Source of the DNA: Nocardia sp. NBC_00416
GTDB lineage: Bacteria; Actinomycetota; Actinomycetes; Mycobacteriales; Mycobacteriaceae
DNA length: 64,000 nt
Assembly: GCF_036032445.1 (NCBI RefSeq)
Contig: NZ_CP107932.1
Location: 4,094,501 to 4,158,500 of the forward strand
Direction of reading: 5' to 3'
Shown here one piece after another: positions 50,263 through 59,616 of this stretch (the stretch's first letter is position 1; each line of letters starts with the position of its first letter). The notes beneath the pieces are model-generated. The model did not search any database. It was not told where the DNA came from and saw only the letters and a program-made list of their open reading frames with translations. Made by a program: the position numbers and the translations under genes.

Positions 50263-51810
50263 ATGAGTCGCAAGGTTACAGACAAAGCTGTCGCTAACCA
50301 GCCCACCCGTCATCTGCGGACGATCATCATCGGCAGCGGTTTCGCCGGCCTGGGCCTGGCCATCCGGCTGACCCAGCAGGGCCGCGAGGATTTCCTCGTA
50401 CTGGAACGCGGTAGCGATGTCGGTGGCACCTGGCGTGACAACACCTATCCGGGCGCGGCGTGCGATGTGCCGTCCCACCTCTACTCGTACTCGTTCGCGC
50501 TGAACCCGAACTGGTCGCGCTCGTTCTCCCGGCAGGGCGAGATCCAGGCTTATATCCAGGGCGTCGCCGACAAATACAAGGTGCGCGACAAGCACCTCTT
50601 CGACTGCGATGTCACCGGCGCCCGCTGGAACAGCGAAACCGCGCAGTGGGAGGTCACCACGAGCAAAGGCGATTTCACCGCCGACACCGTGGTGTCCGCG
50701 GTCGGCGCGCTGTGCGAACCCAACCTGCCCGATATCAAGGGCATCAACAGCTTCGAGGGCGAGATCTTCCACTCGGCCCGCTGGAACCATGATTCCGACC
50801 TGGTCGGCAAACGCGTCGCGGTGATCGGCACCGGCGCGTCGGCCATCCAGATCGTCCCCGCCATCGCCGGCAGCGTCGCCCACCTCGACGTCTACCAGCG
50901 CACCGCACCCTGGCTGCTGCCCCGGATGGACCGGCCGTATCTGCGGCCCGAGCGCCTCGCCTTCAAACACATCCCGGGCGTCCAGCGCCTGTCTCGGGCC
51001 GCCATCTACGCCGCCCGTGAGACCCAGGTCGTCGGTCTGGCCAAATTCCCGCCGCTCATGCGCGGGTTCGAGGCACTGGCCAAAGCCAAATTGCAGTGGG
51101 AGATCCGCGATCCCGAACTGCGCAAGAAGGTCACCCCCGATTTCCGGATCGGCTGCAAGCGCATGCTGATCTCCAACGAGTACTACCCGGCCCTGGACCG
51201 CGACAACGTCGACGTGGTCACCGACGGTATCGCCGAGATCCGCGCGAATTCGATCGTCACCGCCGACGGCACCGAACGGGAGGTCGACGCGATCGTGGTC
51301 GCCACCGGGTTCCACGTCACCGACTCCCCCGCCTACGAGACCATCTACGGCCGCGACGGCCGCAGTCTCACCGAGGTGTTCGACGATATCGGCCAGCAGG
51401 GCTACAAAGGCTCGTCGATCGCCAACTACCCGAATATGTTCTTCCTGCTCGGCCCCAACGTCGGGCTGGGCCACACGTCGATGGTGTACATGATCGAATC
51501 CCAGATCAACTATGTCGCCGACGCCCTGGCGACCTTCGACCGCACCGGCCTGCGCACCGTCGAGGTGCGCCGCGCCGCGCAGGACACCTATAACACCGGC
51601 CTGCAGAAAAAACTCACCAAGAGCGTCTGGAGCACCGGCGGCTGCGCCAGCTGGTACCTGGACAAGCACGGGAACAATACAACCCTCTGGCCGGACTTCA
51701 CCTTCGAATTCCGGCGCATCACAAAGAAATTCGACGTGGACGCCTACGATACGACGACCACGGACGCCGCCCCCGAACGTCCCGAGCTGAAGGTAGTGAC
51801 CGCACAGTGA
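50263..51810 (+). CDS. Baeyer-Villiger-type flavin monooxygenase (MymA/EthA-like)
   Basis: A 515-residue class B flavoprotein monooxygenase. The FAD motif GSGFAGLG near residue 24, a second Rossmann motif GTGASAIQIVP near 190, and the BVMO fingerprint FEGEIFHSARWNHD (FxGxxxHxxxW) are present. VGGTWRDNTYPGAACDVPSH is typical of the family. These enzymes insert oxygen next to a ketone, giving esters or lactones, with NADPH. It heads an operon with an SDR, an HSL-type esterase and a FadD, resembling the mycobacterial mymA operon, which modifies long-chain lipids of the envelope. Regulation by the divergent TetR is likely. Confidence 0.9.
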   Translation: MSRKVTDKAVANQPTRHLRTIIIGSGFAGLGLAIRLTQQGREDFLVLERGSDVGGTWRDNTYPGAACDVPSHLYSYSFALNPNWSRSFSRQGEIQAYIQGVADKYKVRDKHLFDCDVTGARWNSETAQWEVTTSKGDFTADTVVSAVGALCEPNLPDIKGINSFEGEIFHSARWNHDSDLVGKRVAVIGTGASAIQIVPAIAGSVAHLDVYQRTAPWLLPRMDRPYLRPERLAFKHIPGVQRLSRAAIYAARETQVVGLAKFPPLMRGFEALAKAKLQWEIRDPELRKKVTPDFRIGCKRMLISNEYYPALDRDNVDVVTDGIAEIRANSIVTADGTEREVDAIVVATGFHVTDSPAYETIYGRDGRSLTEVFDDIGQQGYKGSSIANYPNMFFLLGPNVGLGHTSMVYMIESQINYVADALATFDRTGLRTVEVRRAAQDTYNTGLQKKLTKSVWSTGGCASWYLDKHGNNTTLWPDFTFEFRRITKKFDVDAYDTTTTDAAPERPELKVVTAQ

Positions 51811-52637
51811 GCAACGACGCCTATTTCCGCAACAAGGTCTGTGTCATCACCGGAGCAGGCTCCGGTATCGGTCGCGCACTGGCCGTGAACCTGTCCCGGC
51901 GCGGCGCGAAGCTGGCGCTGTCCGATATCGATACCGAGGGTCTGGCCGAAACGGTCCGCCGCTGCGAACAGCTGGGCGCGGAGGTCAAATCGGACCGGCT
52001 GAATGTGGCCGAACGCGAAGCCGTCCTGCTGTACGCGGACGCGGTGAAACAGCATTTCGGCGTGGTCCACCAGATCTACAACAATGCCGGTATCGCCCAC
52101 CACGGCGATGTCGTCAAAACCGATTTCAAAGACATCGACCGGATCATGGACGTCGATTTCTGGGGAGTGGTGAACGGGACCAAGGCGTTCCTGCCCTACC
52201 TCCTGGAATCCGGCGACGGGCACGTCGTCAATGTCTCCAGCCTGTTCGGCCTGATCGCCGTTCCGGGGCAGGCGGCGTACAACTCGGCCAAATTCGCGGT
52301 CCGCGGATTCACCGAGGCGCTGCGGCAGGAAATGCTGGTGGACCGGGCGCCGGTCCAGGTGACCTGCGTGCACCCCGGCGGCATCAAGACCGCGGTCGCC
52401 CGCAACGCGACCTACACCGACGATATCGACGGCGCGGAAGCCAGCTCGCAGTTCGACAAATACCTCGCCATCCACAGCCCTGAAATGGCCGCGGAGACCA
52501 TCGTCGACGGGGTCCGCAAGGGCCGCGGACGGGTGCTGATCGGCTGGGAGGCCAAACTGCTGGACCTGTTCGTGCGGACCGCCGCCTCCGGGTACCAGCG
52601 CATCGCCGTCGCCGTCGAACGCCGTTTCCTGCCCTGA
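51807..52637 (+). CDS. Short-chain dehydrogenase/reductase (SadH-like)
   Basis: A 276-residue classical SDR. The cofactor motif is GAGSGIGRALAVNLSRRG, with the NNAG segment YNNAGIAHHGD, catalytic Ser in VNVSSLFG and Tyr-x3-Lys in YNSAKFAV. The GTG start overlaps the BVMO stop as GTGA, so the two are coupled. In the mymA-type operon the SDR is thought to oxidise or reduce an alcohol/ketone of the lipid substrate that the BVMO uses. The last 60 residues are slightly divergent (GYQRIAVAVERRFLP). Confidence 0.9.
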   Translation: MSNDAYFRNKVCVITGAGSGIGRALAVNLSRRGAKLALSDIDTEGLAETVRRCEQLGAEVKSDRLNVAEREAVLLYADAVKQHFGVVHQIYNNAGIAHHGDVVKTDFKDIDRIMDVDFWGVVNGTKAFLPYLLESGDGHVVNVSSLFGLIAVPGQAAYNSAKFAVRGFTEALRQEMLVDRAPVQVTCVHPGGIKTAVARNATYTDDIDGAEASSQFDKYLAIHSPEMAAETIVDGVRKGRGRVLIGWEAKLLDLFVRTAASGYQRIAVAVERRFLP

Positions 52638-52660
52638 TCGGCACCGGGAAAGAGAACGCA

Positions 52661-53584
52661 ATGCGAGATATCGCGCTGCCGCTGCCGCTGGCGCGGGCAA
52701 TTCTGGGTCCGATGTATCGCGTATCGCTGCATTCGCGGCTGCCGTGGCGGGTCCAGCGGGCACTGATCGACGCCGGCTCGGCACTGCAACCGGTGCCCGC
52801 GGGTGTCGAGGTGACACGACTGCGGCTGGGCGGTCGCCCGGCCGAGCGGCTGTCGCCGCGCACACCCGCCGCGACCGAACCCGCCGCCGTGCTGTACCTG
52901 CACGGCGGCGGCTACGCCGTGGGTTCGCTGACCACCCACCGGTCGCTCAACGGCCGGCTCGCCGTCGCGACCGGTCTGCCGGTCTACGCGGTCGACTATC
53001 GGCTGGCGCCCGAACATCCGTACCCGGCGGCGCTGGACGACGCGGAAGCCGCCTTTCTCGAACTGGTCACCGAACACGGCTATCAGCCCGGACGGATCGC
53101 CGTCGCCGGCGATTCGGCCGGCGGCGGACTGTCGCTGGCACTGGCGCAGCGGCTGATCGCCCGGCACGGCCACACCCCTGCCGCGCTCGGACTGATCGCG
53201 CCGTGGGTCGATCCGAACCAGCTGCCCGAACGCCCCCGCGATCTAGTGGTGAACGGACCCTGGTCCCGCGCCTGCGCCGCGGCCTACCTGGGCGCCGGCG
53301 ATCCCGCCGACCCCGGCTACGCCCCGCTGCACGGTGTGCTGGCCGGGCTGCCGCCGGTCTACGTCCAGGCCGATGTCGACGAACTGCTGCACCCGCAGTG
53401 CGTCGACCTGACCGCGGCCCTGCGGGCGGCCGACGTCACCGTCGAGTTCACCGAGAGCCGGGGGCTCTGGCATGTCGCGCAGCTACAGGCCGCCCTCATC
53501 GGACCCGCGTCCATCGCACTGACCGAAATGGCCGATTTCCTGCGGCAAGCCGTCGATCAGCTACCGGCGGGCGACCTAGGATGA
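52661..53584 (+). CDS. HSL-family esterase (LipR-like)
   Basis: A 307-residue esterase of the hormone-sensitive lipase family. Motifs are HGGGYAVGS (oxyanion), VDYRLAPEHPYPAALDDAEA, GDSAGGGLSLAL (nucleophile), Asp in VQADVDELLHPQ and His in SRGLWHVAQL. It follows the SDR by 23 bp. In a BVMO operon the natural role is to hydrolyse the ester formed by the monooxygenase to an alcohol and an acid, which the following FadD could then activate. This chain of reactions is inference. Confidence 0.9.
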   Translation: MRDIALPLPLARAILGPMYRVSLHSRLPWRVQRALIDAGSALQPVPAGVEVTRLRLGGRPAERLSPRTPAATEPAAVLYLHGGGYAVGSLTTHRSLNGRLAVATGLPVYAVDYRLAPEHPYPAALDDAEAAFLELVTEHGYQPGRIAVAGDSAGGGLSLALAQRLIARHGHTPAALGLIAPWVDPNQLPERPRDLVVNGPWSRACAAAYLGAGDPADPGYAPLHGVLAGLPPVYVQADVDELLHPQCVDLTAALRAADVTVEFTESRGLWHVAQLQAALIGPASIALTEMADFLRQAVDQLPAGDLG

Positions 53585-53712
53585 AGTACTGATCGAGCCC
53601 CAACTTCACCCCGATCGCGGCGTGAGATGCTGGGCTTTTACCGGTGGCCTGCGCCTCGGCCGGATCCGGTGGCGTAAATTACCGACGAGTTGGCAAACAG
53701 GGAAAGGCAATG

Positions 53713-55506
53713 ATGCGCGAGTTCGAAGCCCCGGCTTCCTACACAATCCCGGAGGACGCGAACAATTCCGACAACGTGTTCCGGCACGCGAAGGAATCTC
53801 CCGCCGCGGTGATGTTCAACGTCCCCGACGGCCGGGGCGGCTGGCGCGATGTACGGGCCGCGGAGTTCGCGCAGGCCGTCACCGAGGTGGCCAAGGGTTT
53901 GATCGCCTCGGGGATCGAACTCGGTGACCGGGTCGCCATCATGGCCGGCACGCGCTACGAATGGACCCTGCTCGATTTCGCCGTATGGGCGGCCGGCGGA
54001 TGCACCGTCGCCATCTATGACAGCTCCTCCGCCGAACAGGCCCGCTGGATCCTGCAGGATTCGGCGACCGCGCTGCTCGTCGTCGAGAACGACAAACACC
54101 GCGGCGTGATCGAGGAGATCGATCCGGCCGAACTGCCCACGTTGCGCGAAACCCTGCAATTCGAGTCGGGCGCGATCGACGAGCTGGTCCGGCGCGGCGC
54201 GGACCTGGACGACCAGGCCGTGCACGAGCGGCGGACCCAGGTGGCCGCGGCTTCGCCGGCCACCCTGATCTACACCTCCGGGACGACGGGCCGGCCCAAG
54301 GGCGTCATGCTCAGCCACGCCAATCTGTACGCCGAGTCCCGGGCCGACCGCATCGCGCTGGCCTCGTTCCTGACCCCCGGCAAGAAGACGCTGATGTTCC
54401 TGCCGCTGGCGCATGTGTTCGCCCGCGCCGTGAGCCTGGCCGCGTTCGACGCCAGGGTGACCGTCGCCCACACCTCCGACTGGAGCACCCTGGTACAGCA
54501 GTTCGCCGAGCACCGGCCGGACTTCGTACTGTCGGTCCCGCGGGTCTTCGAGAAGGTGTTCAACGCTGCTGAGCAGAAGGCGCACGACGAGGGCAAGGGC
54601 AAGATCTTCGATGTCGCCGCGGCCACCGCGATCGAGTACAGCGAGGCCCTGGGCAGAGGTAAACCGGGTCTGGTGCTGCGCGCCCGGCACGCCCTGTTCG
54701 ACAAACTCGTCTACGGGAAACTGCGCGCCGCGCTCGGCGGTAACTGTCAGGCCGCGGTCTCCGGCGGTGGCCCGCTGGGCGCCCGGCTCGGCCACTTCTT
54801 CCGCGGTGTCGGTGTGACCATCTTCGAGGGCTACGGCCTGACCGAGACCACGGCCGCCGTCGCCGTCAACACCCCGGAACACATCCGCGTGGGGTCGGTG
54901 GGCCGTCCGCTCGAGGGCCACGGCGCCAAGATCGGCGAGGACGGCGAACTGCTGCTGCGCGGCCCGGTGGTCTTCGGCGGCTATTGGGGCAATGACGACG
55001 CGACCGCGGACGCCTTCGTGGACGGCTGGTTCAAGACCGGCGATCTGGGCGCCATCGACGCCGACGGCTTCATCACCATCACCGGCCGCAAGAAGGAAAT
55101 CCTGGTCACCGCGGGCGGCAAGAACGTGTCCCCCGCCCCGATGGAGGACCAGCTGCGGGCGCATCCGCTGATCGGCCAGGTGATGGTGGTCGGTGACGGG
55201 AAGCCGTTCATCGGCGCGCTGATCACGCTCGATCCGGAGGCGCTGCCCGGCTGGAAGGAACGCAACGGCGTTTCCGCCGATATCGCCATCGCCGACCTGG
55301 TCGAGAACCCGGTTCTGGTCGCCGAAGTAGAGGCCGCGGTCGCCGAGGCCAACAAGAAGGTCTCCAAGGCCGAGCAGATCAAGAAGATCAACATCCTGAC
55401 CGTGGACTGGACCCAGGAGACCGGCGAGCTGACCCCGAAGATGTCGCTGAAACGCGCCGTGGTCATGAAGCAGTACGCCAACGAGGTGGACAAGATCTAC
55501 AGCTGA
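53713..55506 (+). CDS. Long-chain fatty-acyl-CoA ligase (FadD15-like)
   Basis: A 597-residue full-length long-chain AMP-binding ligase. The P-loop is YTSGTTGRPKG, A5 FEGYGLTETTA, A7 WFKTGDLGAID, and the C-terminal domain is complete with GRKKEILVTAGGKNVSP and the late LTPKMSLKR carrying the catalytic Lys. The overall layout is that of FadD15-type long-chain enzymes. It uses ATP and CoA. Two adjacent ATG codons (53710, 53713) follow GGAAAGG; spacing favours 53713. It lies 128 bp after the esterase and may have its own promoter. It is probably the last step of the MymA-like pathway. Confidence 0.92.
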   Translation: MREFEAPASYTIPEDANNSDNVFRHAKESPAAVMFNVPDGRGGWRDVRAAEFAQAVTEVAKGLIASGIELGDRVAIMAGTRYEWTLLDFAVWAAGGCTVAIYDSSSAEQARWILQDSATALLVVENDKHRGVIEEIDPAELPTLRETLQFESGAIDELVRRGADLDDQAVHERRTQVAAASPATLIYTSGTTGRPKGVMLSHANLYAESRADRIALASFLTPGKKTLMFLPLAHVFARAVSLAAFDARVTVAHTSDWSTLVQQFAEHRPDFVLSVPRVFEKVFNAAEQKAHDEGKGKIFDVAAATAIEYSEALGRGKPGLVLRARHALFDKLVYGKLRAALGGNCQAAVSGGGPLGARLGHFFRGVGVTIFEGYGLTETTAAVAVNTPEHIRVGSVGRPLEGHGAKIGEDGELLLRGPVVFGGYWGNDDATADAFVDGWFKTGDLGAIDADGFITITGRKKEILVTAGGKNVSPAPMEDQLRAHPLIGQVMVVGDGKPFIGALITLDPEALPGWKERNGVSADIAIADLVENPVLVAEVEAAVAEANKKVSKAEQIKKINILTVDWTQETGELTPKMSLKRAVVMKQYANEVDKIYS

Positions 55507-55519
55507 TCCGCCGGAACGC

Positions 55520-55556
55520 GGTGGCCCGGGCCGGCCTTGTGCCGACCCGGGCCACC
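55520..55556 (+). terminator. Terminator after the FadD gene
   Basis: GGTGGCCCGGG from 55520 pairs with CCCGGGCCACC ending at 55556; one mismatch sits inside, and CGGC/GCCG continue the stem around a CTTGT loop. A short U-rich TTCGTTT follows on the plus strand. It separates the convergent FadD and exporter genes. Confidence 0.65.
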
Positions 55557-55580
55557 TTCGTTTCCGGTAGCGGCCACCGC

Positions 55581-57065
55581 CTATCCGGCCAGCGAATCCT
55601 CCTTGGCCGACGCCGCCGCGGATCCGGCCGTCGGGGAGGCGGAAGTGTTGCGGATGAACAGCGCCGAGGCGACCACGCCGATCAGCAGCAGCGCGGCCGG
55701 CAGATAGGTGGCCTGGCTCAACGCGGTACTGAACGCCTGCCGCACCTGTTCGGGAACCTGCCCGCCGCCCATGCCCTCACCGGCCGGTGCGTCGCCCAGC
55801 CCCGCCGCGCTCATCCGCGCCGCGATCAGCGCGCTGATCGCCGCACTGCCCAACACCGATCCGACCTGCCGGGTGGTGTTGTAGACGCCCGCCCCCGCGC
55901 CGGCCTGCGCGATGGGCAGGTTGTGGGTCGCTGTGGTGGCCAGCGGCGCCCAGATACAGGCATTGGACGCACCGGCGACCGCACCCGCCACGACCAGCCA
56001 AGCGATGTTCGCGTGCGGATCCCGCATGACCAGGGCGAACCAGAAGATCGACACGGCGAACAGCAGGAAACCGATGGTCGGGATGAGCCGCGGATGGAAA
56101 CGACCCGACAGTTTGCCGATCACCGGCGCGGCGAAACCGGTGATGATGGCCATCGGGGCCAGCACCAGCGCCGACCTGGTCGGCGTCATCCCGTGCACGG
56201 CCTGCAGGTAGAAGTAGAGCGGCACCATGACCGCGGTGACGGCCGCACCCATACTGGCGATGGCCAGATTCGACAGCGAGAAGTTGCGGTCGCGGAACAG
56301 CGGCAGCGGCAGCAACGGTTCGCCCTTGCCGCGCGCCTGCGTCGCCACGAACACCGCCAGCACCACGATCCCGGCCGCGATCATCGCCCAGATCTTTCCC
56401 GACCAATCGCTGGTGTTGCCCTCCTGGATGCCGAACACCAGCAGGAACATGCCCACCGCGCTGAGCACGACGCCCACCAGATCGAATTTGTGCTCATTGG
56501 TCGGCAGCGACGGCACCAGCCACACCGCGAGCGCGAAGGCGATCACACCCACCGGCACATTGACGATGAAGATCCACTCCCAGCCCAGACCGTCGACCAG
56601 CACGCCACCCAGAATGGGTCCGATCAGCGTCGCCAGGCCGGCGACCGCGCCCCACATGCCCATGGCCGCGCCACGTCCGTCCGGCGGGAAGGTGCGGGTG
56701 ATCACCGCCATCGTCTGCGGCGTCATCAGCGCGGCCCCCAGGCCCTGCACGGCCCGCGCGGCGATCAGGGTCTCGATATTGCCGGACAACCCGCACCACA
56801 GCGAGGCCAGGGTGAACACCGTCAGGCCGATCAGATAGATGTTCTTCGGCCCGAATCGGTCCCCGAGCCGCCCGGTGATCAGCAACGGCACCGCGTAGGT
56901 GAGCAGATAGGCGCTCGTCACCCAGATGACCTGGGAGATATCGGCCCCCAGACCGGTCATGATCGCCGGATTGGCGACTGCCACGATGGTCACATCGAGC
57001 AGGATCATGAAGAATCCGACGACCAGTGCACCCAGTGCGAACCACGGATTACGTTGAGTGGGCAT
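55581..57065 (-). CDS. DHA2-family MFS drug exporter (14 TM)
   Basis: A 494-residue MFS transporter of the DHA2 (EmrB/QacA) type with about 14 hydrophobic segments. The N-terminal FMILLDVTIVAVANPAIMT, motif A GRLGDRFGPKNIY, motif C-like GLATLIGPILGGVLVDGLGW and EFIFIVNVPVG-type WEWIFIVNVPVGVIAF are the family marks. Such proteins export drugs, lipids or siderophores in exchange for protons. The long Gly/Ala-rich cytoplasmic tail is unremarkable. A 25-bp inverted repeat at 57118-57142 lies upstream and could be an operator, though no regulator gene adjoins it. Confidence 0.9.
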   Translation of the reverse strand: MPTQRNPWFALGALVVGFFMILLDVTIVAVANPAIMTGLGADISQVIWVTSAYLLTYAVPLLITGRLGDRFGPKNIYLIGLTVFTLASLWCGLSGNIETLIAARAVQGLGAALMTPQTMAVITRTFPPDGRGAAMGMWGAVAGLATLIGPILGGVLVDGLGWEWIFIVNVPVGVIAFALAVWLVPSLPTNEHKFDLVGVVLSAVGMFLLVFGIQEGNTSDWSGKIWAMIAAGIVVLAVFVATQARGKGEPLLPLPLFRDRNFSLSNLAIASMGAAVTAVMVPLYFYLQAVHGMTPTRSALVLAPMAIITGFAAPVIGKLSGRFHPRLIPTIGFLLFAVSIFWFALVMRDPHANIAWLVVAGAVAGASNACIWAPLATTATHNLPIAQAGAGAGVYNTTRQVGSVLGSAAISALIAARMSAAGLGDAPAGEGMGGGQVPEQVRQAFSTALSQATYLPAALLLIGVVASALFIRNTSASPTAGSAAASAKEDSLAG

Positions 57066-57117
57066 AGCTTCCGTTCCTGTCCGAGCGGCGCCCGTTGCGC
57101 CGGTTCGTGGATCTGTC

Positions 57118-57142
57118 GCGGTGCGTCACACGAACGCACCGC
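57118..57142. promoter_or_regulatory. Inverted repeat upstream of the exporter gene
   Basis: GCGGTGCGT at 57118-57126 is perfectly complementary to ACGCACCGC at 57134-57142 around seven bases, about 53 bp upstream of the exporter start. This could be an operator or a leader hairpin. A weaker GGTGA/TCACC repeat lies at 57145-57162. Confidence 0.45.
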
Positions 57143-57279
57143 CTGGTGACTACCGGCTCACCGTGGGGACGGCGCACGGGAAGCCGCAGCCTGCTCATGC
57201 CGTGGTCACTCCGGACTATCGATACGACGCCACCGGCCCCGCCAACATTCCGGGCATATCGGACCGATCCTAGTCCGCC

Positions 57280-58173
57280 CTATAGACCGTGTGCGTCCAG
57301 CCAGGTGCGGGCCAGCTCCGCGGGATCGGCGGATTCGTCGCGCACCCGCAGCACCAGCGCCCCGAGTTCGTCGGTGGTGAGCTCCCCGGCCACATAGTTG
57401 AGCTTCTCCAACTCGACATCGTCGAGCGCGCCCTTACGCACGAGGGCGAGCGGGTTCTCCGCCCGGATCGCGTCCCCGGAGTCGGCGAGCACCCGCAGAC
57501 CGTCGGCGCCCCCGGGCAGGAATTCGGCGGGCCCGCCCAGCGCGGCGGCCTGGATCCGGCCGTCCACGAGAGCGCGGCGCAATTCCACCGGATCGGTGAA
57601 GACCTGGGTCGCACCGAACGCGCACCCGGAGATCTCCCCGGCCACCGGGGGCAGGTCGAACAGGCCCGGCACCACCGCGGTCCCCGCGATCAGCGACGGA
57701 CACTGGGCGAGCAGGTCCTGCACCGAATCGATGCCGCGCTGTTCGGCCAGGGCGGCGGTGATCAGCACCCGGGGTTCGAAATCGGCTCCGTCGGCCGGGT
57801 CGGAAGTGATCGTGCCCTCCGGCAGCGAACCGTTCAGCTCTTCGGTCACGTCATCGGTGGTCGCGGCCTCGGCTCCGGTGTTCAGCACGCCGAGCAGCGC
57901 GCCGTTGTGGTCGGCGGCCACCGCGACGGTTCCCGCGTCCAGCGCCGCGAACACCTCCGCCCGATCCCGCAACCCCGGCTCGACCCGCACCGCCGCCCCG
58001 GTCCGCGCCAACGCCTGCGCGTAGATCTCGGCCAGCACCCGCGACTGCGCCGACCCCTGTGCCCCCACTACCAGCGGCTCCGGACCGTCGTCCCTGCCAC
58101 AGGAGACTGCGAGAAGAGCGAGAACCGGCACCAGCGCCCGCCCTACGATACGCATCGACGCGGTCAGCACCAT
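57280..58173 (-). CDS. Osmoprotectant/glycine betaine-type ABC substrate-binding lipoprotein
   Basis: A roughly 297-residue exported binding protein. The signal peptide IVGRALVPVLALLAVSC ends in a lipobox-like AVSC. The mature part has VVGAQGSAQSRVLAEIYAQA, VRVEPGLRDRAEVFAALDAG, VAADHNGALLG, and VLITAALAEQRGIDSVQDL, as in OpuAC/ProX-type binding proteins. The start could be the GTG at 58185, the ATG at 58173 or the ATG at 58155; I use 58173. No transporter partner genes are adjacent, so it is an orphan binding component or pairs with a permease elsewhere. Confidence 0.8.
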   Translation of the reverse strand: MVLTASMRIVGRALVPVLALLAVSCGRDDGPEPLVVGAQGSAQSRVLAEIYAQALARTGAAVRVEPGLRDRAEVFAALDAGTVAVAADHNGALLGVLNTGAEAATTDDVTEELNGSLPEGTITSDPADGADFEPRVLITAALAEQRGIDSVQDLLAQCPSLIAGTAVVPGLFDLPPVAGEISGCAFGATQVFTDPVELRRALVDGRIQAAALGGPAEFLPGGADGLRVLADSGDAIRAENPLALVRKGALDDVELEKLNYVAGELTTDELGALVLRVRDESADPAELARTWLDAHGL

Positions 58174-58325
58174 CGCGCGAGACACCCACTTCCATAACCA
58201 GCCCCCCGCACCCGAAACCGAGCACCCGACAGCCCCAGAATCTACCGCCGCACTCCACAACCGGAGCCGTCCACCCCGCGAGGCCGGGACGCGCCGGTGG
58301 CCACGCGACGACCGAGCGCGCCGAA

Positions 58326-58368
58326 AACTACAGCACCCGACCCAGGGTGCGGGCCGAGTGCTGTAGTT
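58326..58368 (-). terminator. Terminator after the malic enzyme gene
   Basis: AACTACAGCAC at 58326-58336 and GTGCTGTAGTT at 58358-58368 form an 11-bp perfect stem with further pairing inside. Read on the minus strand, the stem ends in GTAGTTTTCGG, giving a short U tract, 34 bp after the malic enzyme stop. Confidence 0.65.
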
Positions 58369-58401
58369 GCGGTTACCGCCCGGGTAAGGCGGCACGATCT
58401 A

Positions 58402-59616
58402 TCAGGCGACGCCCTCCGCGCGGGCGGCCGCGGCGACCGCATCGGCGACCGCGGGCGCGACCCGGGGGTCGAGCGGGCTGGGGACGATCTTGTCGACGGC
58501 GAGCTCGTCGGCCACCACGCCCAGGATGGCGTTGGCGGCGGCGATCTTCATGCCCTCGGTGATGCGCCGGGCGCCCGCGTCGAGCGCGCCTTTGAACACG
58601 CCGGGGAAGGCGAGCACATTGTTGATCTGGTTCGGGAAGTCGCTACGCCCGGTCGCGACGATCCCGGCGTACTTACGGGCCACGTCGGGGTGGATCTCCG
58701 GGTCCGGGTTGGACATGGCGAACACGATCGCCTCCGGCGCCATCGAGGCGATGAGCTCCTCGCCGATGGTGCCCGCGGACAGGCCCAGGAAAACGTCGGC
58801 GCCGGTCAGCGCGTCGGCCGCGGTGCCGGTGAGACCACGCGGGTTGGTGCGCTGGGCGAGGTCGGCCTTCACCGCGTTCAGGTCGGTGCGGTCCCGGCTG
58901 ACAATGCCCTTCGAGTCCAGCACCGTGACATCGGCGATGCCCGCGGCCAGCAGGATGTTCGTGCAGGCGACGCCGGCGGCGCCGGCGCCGGACACGACCA
59001 CCTTCAGACCGGAGGTCGCCCGGCCCTGGACCTGGGCGGCGCCGTTGAGGGCGGCCAGCACCACGATCGCGGTGCCGTGCTGGTCGTCGTGCATGACCGG
59101 GCAATCCAGCGCCTCGATCACGCGCTTCTCGATTTCGAAGCAGCGGGGGGCGGAGATGTCCTCCAGGTTCACCGCGCCGAAGCTCGGCCGGAGGCGGATG
59201 AGGGTTTCGACGATCTCGTCGACGTCTTTGGTGTCGAGCACGATCGGAATGGAGTCCAGCCCGGCGAACTTCTTGAACAGCGCCGACTTGCCTTCCATGA
59301 CGGGCAGGGACGCGCGGGGGCCGATATCGCCGAGGCCCAGCACCGCGGAGCCGTCGCTGACCACGACGACCAGCCGGTCGGTCCAGGTGTAGCGTTTGGC
59401 CAGTGTCTCGTCTTCGGCGATCGCACGACTGACCTGCGCCACACCCGGGGTGTAGGCGATCGATAGGTCGCGCTGGGTGGCCAGCGGCGAGCTGAGCTCG
59501 ACCGAGAGCTTGCCGCCGAGGTGACCCGCGAAGATCTCCTCGTGAGTGATCGCCGAGAGATCTTCGACCTCATCTTTGCTGGCGGTGGCATTCGGTGCGT
59601 CAGTCACAGAGGACAC
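58402..59616 (-). CDS. NAD(P)-dependent malic enzyme
   Basis: A 404-residue malic enzyme of the short bacterial type, oxidatively decarboxylating malate to pyruvate. The N-terminal domain has SIAYTPGVAQVSRAIA with the catalytic Tyr, SVLGLGDIG-type VLGLGDIGPRASLPVMEGK with the catalytic Lys, FGAVNLEDISAP and HDDQHGTAIV (metal ligands). The cofactor domain has VVVSGAGAAGVACTNILL and ATGRSDFPNQINN. No phosphotransacetylase extension is present. The GTG start has AGGAG seven bases upstream. It feeds pyruvate and reducing power, relevant to lipid synthesis. A GTAACC/GGTTAC repeat lies just upstream. Confidence 0.95.
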   Translation of the reverse strand: MSSVTDAPNATASKDEVEDLSAITHEEIFAGHLGGKLSVELSSPLATQRDLSIAYTPGVAQVSRAIAEDETLAKRYTWTDRLVVVVSDGSAVLGLGDIGPRASLPVMEGKSALFKKFAGLDSIPIVLDTKDVDEIVETLIRLRPSFGAVNLEDISAPRCFEIEKRVIEALDCPVMHDDQHGTAIVVLAALNGAAQVQGRATSGLKVVVSGAGAAGVACTNILLAAGIADVTVLDSKGIVSRDRTDLNAVKADLAQRTNPRGLTGTAADALTGADVFLGLSAGTIGEELIASMAPEAIVFAMSNPDPEIHPDVARKYAGIVATGRSDFPNQINNVLAFPGVFKGALDAGARRITEGMKIAAANAILGVVADELAVDKIVPSPLDPRVAPAVADAVAAAARAEGVA

